Positions 16,186-22,500 of a stretch of 35,360 nt of DNA are shown piece by piece (position 1 is the stretch's first letter; every line of letters starts with the position of its first letter). The DNA is from Burkholderiales bacterium. Lineage in GTDB: Bacteria > Pseudomonadota > Gammaproteobacteria > Burkholderiales > Casimicrobiaceae. The translations under genes and the position numbers were made by a program. The stretch is taken from the NCBI GenBank assembly GCA_020851255.1, contig JADZDA010000038.1:1-35360 (forward strand), given 5' to 3'. The notes beneath the pieces are model-generated. The model was not told where the DNA came from. It was given only the letters and a program-made list of their open reading frames with translations, and did no database searches.

Positions 16186-16955
16186 GTCGGTTCCTCCTCG
16201 TCGAGCGAGACAGTGTAGGTGTGGAGCGCGCCGTCGTGCCAGCGGTGGAGCTGGAACGCGCCCGGCGCACTGCGCGCGGCGATCCGGCCGCCGGCGCGCA
16301 GATCGAGCGCGAACCGGTGCGCCACGCTCGGGCAGGCGGTGAGCGTCGTGCCGGCCCAGTTCATTGTCAGCGGCACGTGCAGGTGTCCGCAGGCGACGCG
16401 GACCACGCAACGGTGCCGCCGGATCACTTGGGCGAGTGCGTCCGCGTCGACCAGTGCCGAGCGGTCGATGTGCGTGAACCCGGTCGACGGCGGCGGATGG
16501 TGGACGAAGACGATCGCCGGCGTGCCGGCATCGCTGGCGAGCGTCGCGTCCAGCCAGCCGAGCTGCGCGTCGCCCAGGCGTCCCGACGCGCGGCCCGGTT
16601 CGAGCGAGTCGGTGACGATCAGGCGCACACCTCCGACGACGACCGCGTAGCGCCAGCGTCCGTCGTCGGCGCGAGCGACGCGGGGGAACACGGCGGCCAT
16701 CGCGTCGCGGTCGTCGTGATTGCCGGTCATCGGCCAGATCGGCAGCGGACAGGCGCGCACGATGGCGGCGAGACGCTCGTACTCGGCGTGCTCGCCGCGC
16801 TCGACCAGGTCGCCGGAGAGCACGATCGCCGCGGGGCGCGGTGCCCGGGCGGCGGCCCGCGCGAGCGCGCGCGCGAGACGCTCGCCGCCGTCGATGCCGG
16901 CGGCGCCGCCACCGTCGGCGCGCACGTGCGGGTCGGAGATCTGGGCGATCAGCAT
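16182..16955 (-). CDS. CpdA-like metallophosphoesterase (257 aa)
   Basis: This calcineurin-fold phosphoesterase is related to cAMP phosphodiesterase CpdA. The dinuclear metal site is fully visible: D8 and H10 (SDPH), D49 (SGDL), N79-H80 (TGNHD), H152 (FVHHPP) and H191/H193 (CGHLH). ATG 16955 puts the first motif right at the N-terminus as in CpdA; an in-frame ATG at 16979 adds eight residues with no better ribosome binding site. Its stop overlaps the Bug receptor start. The substrate could be a cyclic nucleotide or another phosphodiester; motifs alone do not tell. Confidence 0.85.
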   Translation of the reverse strand: MLIAQISDPHVRADGGGAAGIDGGERLARALARAAARAPRPAAIVLSGDLVERGEHAEYERLAAIVRACPLPIWPMTGNHDDRDAMAAVFPRVARADDGRWRYAVVVGGVRLIVTDSLEPGRASGRLGDAQLGWLDATLASDAGTPAIVFVHHPPPSTGFTHIDRSALVDADALAQVIRRHRCVVRVACGHLHVPLTMNWAGTTLTACPSVAHRFALDLRAGGRIAARSAPGAFQLHRWHDGALHTYTVSLDEEEPT

Positions 16956-17027
16956 GGAGGCTCGCGTGCGCCGCATCATAGCGGACCCGGCGGGATCCGC
17001 CCGGCCGCTTCTCAGGCGCAGCCGCTC

Positions 17028-17053
17028 GGGCGAGAATGCGGGGCGAGAATGCC
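17028..17053. repeat. Tandem 13-base direct repeat in a divergent intergenic region
   Basis: GGGCGAGAATGC occurs at 17028-17039 and again at 17041-17052, an exact 12-base match with 13-base period. It sits 30-55 bases ahead of the rightward ureidoglycolate-lyase-like gene and between two divergent genes. It could be a replication slip or a paired regulator site; no other copy was noticed. Confidence 0.5.
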
Positions 17054-17082
17054 GGGCCCGGCCCGGAATCCCGAGTCTCCCG

Positions 17083-17724
17083 ATGAACGCCCCCGACTAT
17101 CTCAATCCCGCGGTCCCGCGCGGCCTCGCGCGGGTGCGGCTGCCGGTCGTCGACGCGACCGAAGGGAATCTCGCAGGCTACGGCCGGCTCGTCGACGACC
17201 CGGCGTCGGTGAAGGTCGCGATCACGCGCTGGCCGGCGGCGGGCTGGCGGCCGGTCGACGAGGATTCCGGCGACGAAGGCGGCACGACAGAGGGCGTGTT
17301 CCGCTCGGAATGGCGCGGCGACGTGCTCTACGGCCGCAACGAGGCGGTCGGCGGTCACTACATCCTGGCCTACGGCGACGAGCCCGCCGACGCGCGCGAG
17401 GATCACGCGCGCCCGCCCTCGCGCATGCTGCTCTGGCACGCGAATTATCATCCGGACGGCGGGCAGCTCTTCTTCCCGCTCGACCGCGCGCCCTTCGTCG
17501 TGCCGCTCGCATTGCCCGGTGACGATGTCAAGCCCGCGGACTTCGTTGCCTTCCGCTTCGACGGCTCGCGCGGACTCTACATCCACGCCGACGTCTGGCA
17601 CGAGGGCGTGTTCACCGTCGCGGGCGCCCAGCGCTTTTTCGACCAGCAGGGCGCGGTGCACGCGCGCGTGTCGGTCGATTTTCCGCGCGAATTCGGCTGC
17701 CTGCTCGAGGTGCCGCTGGCATGA
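17083..17724 (+). CDS. Ureidoglycolate lyase (AllA) family protein (213 aa)
   Basis: This is a cupin-like protein of the ureidoglycolate lyase family, which in purine breakdown splits ureidoglycolate into glyoxylate and urea. Family-like segments are the metal-site region LLWHANYHPDGGQLFFPLDRAPFVVPLA split over 139-166, then FVAFRFDGSRGLYIHADVWHEG and a strand ending FGCLLEVPLA. It is longer than E. coli AllA (about 160 residues), mainly through an N-terminal part (ARVRLPVVDATEGNLAGYGRLV). No other purine or allantoin gene is near, so a different small-molecule role is possible. Start ATG 17083 lacks a strong ribosome binding site. The stop overlaps the next gene's ATG. Confidence 0.72.
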   Translation: MNAPDYLNPAVPRGLARVRLPVVDATEGNLAGYGRLVDDPASVKVAITRWPAAGWRPVDEDSGDEGGTTEGVFRSEWRGDVLYGRNEAVGGHYILAYGDEPADAREDHARPPSRMLLWHANYHPDGGQLFFPLDRAPFVVPLALPGDDVKPADFVAFRFDGSRGLYIHADVWHEGVFTVAGAQRFFDQQGAVHARVSVDFPREFGCLLEVPLA

Positions 17725-18524
17725 CGCCGCCGGACGACGCCCCTGCCGCCGGGGCCTCCGCCGCCGACGGACTGCCGGTCCGCGTGGTCGCGCTCACCGC
17801 GCCGTTCGCGTGGCTCTCGGCCGGGTTGCGCGACTTCGCGCGTGCGTTCGGTCCGAGCCTCTTCCACGGACTGGTCGTCATGATCGCGGGGCTCGCGATC
17901 GCGGTGCTGGCGCTGCGTTTCTGGCCGGTGCTGCCCGGCGCGTTCTCCGGCTTCGTGCTGATCGCGCCGATCCTCGCGACCGGCCTCTACGAGCTGTCGC
18001 GCAGGATCGAGAGGGGCGAGCGGCCGACGCTCGCGCAGGCGATCGACGCGTGGATCCGCGGCACGAGGCCGCTCGTCTGGATGGGCGTCGCGCTCGCGAT
18101 CGCGGCGACCGCGTGGGTGCTGGTCTCGTCGGTGCTGGTCGCGCTGTTCGTCAAGGAGCCGATCGTCGGGCTCGCGGGGGTCCTCCGCCACGTCGTCGTC
18201 GGACAGGGCTCGAACCTCTTCGGCGTCTGGGTGCTGATGGGCGGGATGGGCGCGGCGCTCGTCTTCGCCGCGACCGTGATCTCGGTGCCGCTGCTGCTCG
18301 ATCGCCGCGTCGAACTGCACGCGGCGGTGCTGACCAGCCTGCGCGCCGTCGGCGCGAATCCGGGTGCGATGGCGATCTGGGCGACGATCATCATGGTGCT
18401 GACCGCGCTGTCGATGGCCACCGCGATGGTCGGCTTCGCGTTCTCGATCCCGGTGCTCGGCCACGCGAGCTGGCACGCCTACCGGGCGACGGTCGACGCG
18501 TCGTCCGCGCCGCGCCGGGAATAG
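17721..18524 (+). CDS. DUF2189 integral membrane protein (267 aa)
   Basis: The function is unknown. It matches the DUF2189 pattern: about six hydrophobic helices, an early LSAGLRDFARAFGPSLFHG region, SGFVLIAPILATGLYELSRRIERG, a conserved LAQAIDAW, and a final GHASWHAYRA. It starts within the stop codon of the AllA-like gene (ATGA overlap), so the two are co-translated. A paralogue lies at 28703-29476 with the same motif order, including LATGLYALSR and GHATWHAY. Confidence 0.85.
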   Translation: MTPPDDAPAAGASAADGLPVRVVALTAPFAWLSAGLRDFARAFGPSLFHGLVVMIAGLAIAVLALRFWPVLPGAFSGFVLIAPILATGLYELSRRIERGERPTLAQAIDAWIRGTRPLVWMGVALAIAATAWVLVSSVLVALFVKEPIVGLAGVLRHVVVGQGSNLFGVWVLMGGMGAALVFAATVISVPLLLDRRVELHAAVLTSLRAVGANPGAMAIWATIIMVLTALSMATAMVGFAFSIPVLGHASWHAYRATVDASSAPRRE

Positions 18525-18548
18525 GCCCGGAGCCCGGAGCGGCGGACC

Positions 18549-18758
18549 ATGTTCGGCTTCTCCGAGGAGCAGATCACCGAATTCGGGATGACGTTCGGCA
18601 TCGGGGCCTTCATGGCCTACATGCTGTTCATCATTTATGATCTCGCGAAGAAATCGAAGGCCGGCAAGCTCGGCACTTTCGTCCTGTTCTTCGTGCTGGC
18701 GTTCGGGATGATCGGCTTCATCGCCAAGTCGATCATCGCGAGGCTGCTCGGGATCTGA
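18549..18758 (+). CDS. DUF2788 small membrane protein (69 aa)
   Basis: This short protein has two transmembrane helices: residues about 10-33 (FGMTFGIGAFMAYMLFIIYDLA) and 42-62 (TFVLFFVLAFGMIGFIAKS). A basic KKSKAGK loop joins them. The pattern is that of DUF2788 proteins of beta- and gammaproteobacteria, whose function is not known. It follows the DUF2189 gene by 24 bases and probably shares its transcript. Confidence 0.88.
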   Translation: MFGFSEEQITEFGMTFGIGAFMAYMLFIIYDLAKKSKAGKLGTFVLFFVLAFGMIGFIAKSIIARLLGI

Positions 18759-18759
18759 C

Positions 18760-18773
18760 GCCGGACGTCCGGC
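18760..18773. terminator. Palindrome between convergent genes
   Basis: GCCGGACGTCCGGC is a perfect 14-base palindrome one base after the DUF2788 stop, in the 30-base space before the end of the convergent acetyltransferase gene. It may act as a bidirectional stop, but there is no T-run on either side. Confidence 0.3.
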
Positions 18774-18788
18774 CGCCGGCGCGGCCCG

Positions 18789-19259
18789 CTACCGCTTCAG
18801 CAGGCCGGCGTAGACCCCGGGCGTCGACCCGGGGATCTCGACCGCGCCGAACGCCTTCGCGTAGAACGCCGCCGGGCCGACGCCGCCGACGATCGCGTAG
18901 GCGTAGCCCTGCGCCTTCAGCGCGTGCATCGCCGCGAGCGCGAGCGTCGCGCCGATGCCCTGGCGCCGCGCGGATTCGACCACCGCGGTCGGGCCGAAGT
19001 AGTCCGGCGCGATCGCGTCGTGGCAGGCGAATCCCAGCAGCGCGCCGTCGCGGACCGCGATGAAACACGCGACCGGCAGGCGCGCGCAGGCGACGTCGAC
19101 CTCGGCGACCCACGCCGGCCAGTGCGAGTGCACGAACTCCAGCACCACCGGCTTCTCCGGCGCGAGCGCGCGGCGGATCGCCACGCCGCGGGCACGCGCC
19201 GCCTCGACCGCGGCGTCGAGCGGCGGAAGCTCCCAGAGCTTGACCAGCATGTCGCTCAT
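18789..19259 (-). CDS. GNAT family N-acetyltransferase (156 aa)
   Basis: This is a GCN5-related acetyltransferase with an acetyl-CoA-binding segment RRQGIGATLALAAMHALKAQGY and the later YAIVGGVGPAAFYAKAFG strand-helix unit. The substrate is unknown. The family-like N-terminus begins MSDMLVKLWELP; ATG 19259 or ATG 19250 are both possible, and neither has a strong ribosome binding site. It lies 43 bases after the metallo-hydrolase gene on the same strand. Confidence 0.82.
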   Translation of the reverse strand: MSDMLVKLWELPPLDAAVEAARARGVAIRRALAPEKPVVLEFVHSHWPAWVAEVDVACARLPVACFIAVRDGALLGFACHDAIAPDYFGPTAVVESARRQGIGATLALAAMHALKAQGYAYAIVGGVGPAAFYAKAFGAVEIPGSTPGVYAGLLKR

Positions 19260-19302
19260 CGGGGGCCGTCCGGGCGCAGGTCGAGGCGCACCTGTGCCGG
19301 TC

Positions 19303-19989
19303 TCACGGCGCGCCGGCGCCGGATGTCGGCACCCGCGGACGCCAGCCGGCGAGCGCGTCGTCGCCGACGTAGGGGTTGGTGCGGCGTTCGTCACCGAACG
19401 TCGACATCGGCCCGTGTCCGGGGACGAACTGCATGTCGTCGCCCAACGGCCAGAGTTCGCCGGTGATCGAGCGGATCAGGGTATCGAGGTCGCCGCGCGG
19501 GAAGTCGGTGCGCCCGATCGAGCCGGCGAACAGCACGTCGCCGACGAACGCGATGCCGTGGTCGCGCGCCGCGAACACGACGTGACCCGGCGTGTGGCCG
19601 GGGCAGTGGCGCACGTCCATCCGGATCGAGCCCACGCTCACGGTGTCGCCGCCTTCGAGCCAGCGGTCCGGCGTGAAGCCGCGCACGCCTGGCATGCCGA
19701 ACGCCGCGCCCTTCTTCTCCATCCCGTCGATCCAGAAGGCGTCCTCACGCTGCGGGCCTTCGATCGGCACGCCGGTGCGCTCGCGCACCTCGGCCGCGCC
19801 ACCGCAGTGGTCGACGTGGCCGTGGGTGACGAGCACTTTCTCGAGCGTCGCGCCGCTTTTCGCGACCGCGTCGATCAGGCGGTCGACCTCGCCGCCGGGA
19901 TCGATCAGCGCTGCGCGGTTCGTATCGGGGCAGACGACGAGCGAACAGTTCTGCTGGTAGGGCGTGACGGGCAGGATGGCGAGTTTCAT
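19303..19989 (-). CDS. Metallo-beta-lactamase-fold hydrolase, glyoxalase II-like (228 aa)
   Basis: This compact MBL-fold enzyme resembles the short glyoxalase II-type hydrolases (YcbL type) that split thioesters such as S-lactoylglutathione. All zinc residues are present: H56, H58, D60 and H61 (THGHVDH), H132 (GHTPGH), D151 (VGDVLF) and H192 (PGHGP). The N-terminus MKLAILPVTPYQQN is typical, which fixes the start at 19989. It lacks the glutathione-binding C-terminal domain of classical GloB. It probably shares a transcript with the GNAT gene. Confidence 0.9.
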   Translation of the reverse strand: MKLAILPVTPYQQNCSLVVCPDTNRAALIDPGGEVDRLIDAVAKSGATLEKVLVTHGHVDHCGGAAEVRERTGVPIEGPQREDAFWIDGMEKKGAAFGMPGVRGFTPDRWLEGGDTVSVGSIRMDVRHCPGHTPGHVVFAARDHGIAFVGDVLFAGSIGRTDFPRGDLDTLIRSITGELWPLGDDMQFVPGHGPMSTFGDERRTNPYVGDDALAGWRPRVPTSGAGAP

Positions 19990-20131
19990 GCACCCTAGCG
20001 TAGCAGATCGGCCCGCGGACGCCCCGCGCCCGTTCGCCCTCCCCACGCGGCGTTTCGCCCACGCCCGTCCGACGCCGGCACGCCCGGTGCCGACACGTCG
20101 GGCGGACGCGGCTTGCGCCGGAACCGGGCCG

Positions 20132-20554
20132 CTACGCGGACGCGCGCGGCCCCGACCAGGCGCCGATGATCGCGCCGCCGATCGTGAGGCCGACCACCGC
20201 GTAGCCGGCGTTGATCAGCCACAGAGAGACGCTGCGCCCCTCGAACCCGTAGTTGAGCGCGAGCTGCGCGCCGATCAGCCCGAGCGCGAGGCAGGCGCCG
20301 AGGCTCGCTCCCCCAGCCCATCCGGACGTCCTTGTCCTGCCGATCAGCCAGCCCAGCGTCGCGCAGGCGGCGAGCACCGACAGGAAGCCGACGATGTAGG
20401 GTCGCGCGCTCGCGCCGTTCTCGGCTTCGAGCTGGGCCATCGTCTTGCCGATGCCGGCGAGCCACGCGGTGGAGAACTGCCCGTACCAGATCGCGCCGAT
20501 CACGAAGTAGACGACGGCCGCGACGACGACGGCCAGGATGGTCTTGCCGTTCAT
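20132..20554 (-). CDS. DUF1761 membrane protein (140 aa)
   Basis: This four-helix membrane protein of unknown function has the DUF1761 pattern: an N-terminal helix with VVYFVIGAIWYGQFSTAWLAGIGK, a helix with YIVGFLSVLAACATLGWL, and a final AGYAVVGLTIGGAIIGAW. GGGAGG seven bases ahead of the ATG at 20554 fixes the start. It is separated from its neighbours by 142 and 182 bases, in which nothing was recognised. Confidence 0.88.
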   Translation of the reverse strand: MNGKTILAVVVAAVVYFVIGAIWYGQFSTAWLAGIGKTMAQLEAENGASARPYIVGFLSVLAACATLGWLIGRTRTSGWAGGASLGACLALGLIGAQLALNYGFEGRSVSLWLINAGYAVVGLTIGGAIIGAWSGPRASA

Positions 20555-20736
20555 GGTTGCCTCCCGGGTTTCCCGCCCCGGTCGATGCGCCGGGGACGGT
20601 GGAATCGCCTGTGCCGGTCCACGCGCCGGCGCCGCACACGCTACGCCGACGCCCGCGCGCCCGCAACCGGCCCACGCAACGGCCGAACGCCGCCGCGGCG
20701 GCGCGGTGCCGATCGTGGCCACCAGCCGGACGCCGA

Positions 20737-21183
20737 TCAGTCCGGCTCGCCGCGTCCCAGTCCGAACGCCTGCTGGATGCGCGCGCGGTAGCTGCGCCCG
20801 GAGACGATCGTCGTGCCATCGGTGAGCAGGATCGTGTACTCGCCGTGGAGCTGCGGCCTGAGCTCGCGGACCAGCGTCAGGTTGACCGCGTGCGAGCGGT
20901 GCACGCGCAGGAAGACCGTCGGGTCGAGGCGCGACACCAGCGAGGTCAGCGTCTCCTTGTGCAGGTACGGCCGTTCGGCCCAGATGCGCACGTAGTTGTC
21001 CTCGGCCTCGAGCCGCACGATCGACTCGACCGGCACGATGACGATCCGGTTGACCGATCGCACCGGGATGCGCGTCGCCGGGGTCGCCGGGCCGCGCGTT
21101 CCGGCCTGGAGGACGAACGGTTCGTCGCCGACCGGTTCGGTCGGGCGCAACGGGGGTAGCGAGAGCATCGAAGGTTCTTCCAT
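20737..21183 (-). CDS. Stand-alone LytTR-domain DNA-binding protein (148 aa)
   Basis: The domain at about 43-140 is a LytTR DNA-binding fold, with IVRLEAEDNYVRIW (55-68), YLHKETLTSLVSRLD, the signature FLRVHRSHAVNL (91-102) and a strand ILLTDGTTIVSGRSYR (118-132). Typical response regulators of this class (AlgR, LytR) carry a receiver domain first; here only a ~40-residue Pro-rich tail precedes, with no phosphoacceptor aspartate. No sensor kinase is adjacent. Start ATG 21183 is taken; ATG 21168 is an alternative. Target genes are unknown. Confidence 0.88.
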   Translation of the reverse strand: MEEPSMLSLPPLRPTEPVGDEPFVLQAGTRGPATPATRIPVRSVNRIVIVPVESIVRLEAEDNYVRIWAERPYLHKETLTSLVSRLDPTVFLRVHRSHAVNLTLVRELRPQLHGEYTILLTDGTTIVSGRSYRARIQQAFGLGRGEPD

Positions 21184-21631
21184 GTTCGCGGCTCACCGAC
21201 CGTGCGGTCCGGCGCGGGCCTCGTGGCCGTTGCGCCGCTGCCGGCACGACCCGGTCTCGACTGCGTTGCTGATCCCTGCGGCGCCGGATTCCGGTCGTCG
21301 CGCCGATGGCAGGTCAATTACATGCACATACAACTGTAACGGTTCCACGTTAGCGCAGCGGTTCGCCGGGCGCAAGTGGGGTGCGACGAAACGTCGCGCG
21401 TGTCGACAGGATCGCGGTTGGCCCGCGCGAGGTGTCGATTGACCCCCGGCGCGCGCCGATCCGCGGATTTCCGCACCGGAGGCGGACGATCCGCGTGACC
21501 ATCGGTTCGTGCGGGGCCGCCGTGAAGACTGCCGGCGGGGACCCCCAGTCGCCTCGGAGACATCCGGCGGCTCCGCACGCTTTCCGATGGGTGCGCCGGA
21601 CGGCGCCGGGGCCGCCAGCCGGGGCTCGTCG
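21184..21631. other. Intergenic region between LytTR and MarR genes
   Basis: These 448 bases hold no convincing gene. An AT-richer patch at about 21316-21340 contains an inverted repeat TTACA (21318-21322) and TGTAA (21335-21339), upstream of the leftward LytTR gene. It is the most likely place for that gene's promoter, but clear -35/-10 boxes were not identified. Confidence 0.4.
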
Positions 21632-22225
21632 CTACGCGGCCTCGGTCGCGGTGCTGCGACGGGCGCGCCGGATGCTGCGACCCATCCCCTGGAGCGCCTC
21701 GAGCGACAGCAACTTCGCCGCCTCGGCCTGCGCGCGCTCCCAGTAGGGCATCGCCGCCGCGAAGCGAAGACGGCCGCTCGCCGTCAGGCGGATCACCTTC
21801 ACGCGGCGGTCCTCGCCCGCCTGCACGCTGACGAGCTTCGCCCGACGGAGATTCTCGACCGTGCGCGACAACGTCGTCTGGTCGGTGGCGGTCTCGCGGC
21901 CCAGCGAGGTCATGTCGACCGGCTCCATCGCCACGATCGCCCAGAGCAGCGCGAGCTGGGCCGCACGCAGGCCGACCGGCTTGAGCGCATCGTCGTAGAT
22001 CGTCCCGATCACCCGGCTCGCGAGCCGGACGTTGGCGTACGCGCACTCCCGGCGACCCCTCGGGACGTAGGCGAGCCAGTCCGGCATGCCGACGACTCCC
22101 AAACGCCGCGCGGTCGCGGCCAGGTCGTCCGCGCGGCTCGGCCCGGGCACCGGGCGGGGCGGCGCAGCGGTCCCGGGGTTCCGGGGGGCTCGGGACGGTC
22201 GCGGAGCGGCAGGTCGGCGGGGCAT
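21632..22225 (-). CDS. MarR family transcriptional regulator (197 aa)
   Basis: The winged helix-turn-helix lies at about 88-152: AAQLALLWAIVAMEPVDMTSLGRE, recognition helix QTTLSRTVENLRRAKLV (116-132) and wing EDRRVKVIRLT (138-148). A preceding helix with RVIGTIYDDALKPVGL and a C-terminal helix complete the dimer interface. The Pro/Ala/Arg-rich first 35 residues are unusual; the true start could be ATG 22087 (MPDWLAYV) instead of ATG 22225. The gene diverges from a TonB-dependent receptor, and a perfect 14-base palindrome lies 10 bases upstream of ATG 22225. Confidence 0.88.
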   Translation of the reverse strand: MPRRPAAPRPSRAPRNPGTAAPPRPVPGPSRADDLAATARRLGVVGMPDWLAYVPRGRRECAYANVRLASRVIGTIYDDALKPVGLRAAQLALLWAIVAMEPVDMTSLGRETATDQTTLSRTVENLRRAKLVSVQAGEDRRVKVIRLTASGRLRFAAAMPYWERAQAEAAKLLSLEALQGMGRSIRRARRSTATEAA

Positions 22226-22235
22226 TCCGGGGAAA

Positions 22236-22249
22236 CTTGCATATGCAAG
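22236..22249. promoter_or_regulatory. Perfect palindrome, probable MarR operator
   Basis: CTTGCATATGCAAG is a perfect 14-base palindrome in the divergent region between the MarR gene and the TonB-dependent receptor. Size, symmetry and AT-rich centre agree with MarR-family operators, so autoregulation is likely; control of the receptor gene (start 250 bases away) is possible. Confidence 0.55.
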
Positions 22250-22500
22250 GGATGGCCGGGCGTAGCCTAGCGCGGCGCGCCCGCCGACGCAACGGTCATC
22301 CGGCATCGGGTCGGTCGGGCGTCCCGCCCGGTTCGCCGGAGCCGGTCCGCGGAACGCGTGCGCGCTTCTCCGGTTGGCCAACTCACCGTTGCGATCGGTT
22401 CGCGGCTCGCCGCACTCTCGCGGGCATGCCGGTCGCGAGGCGGCCTCACCGACTCGCCCACCGGATTCGTTCGTTCACGAGATCTTCGGGGGATTCAAAG

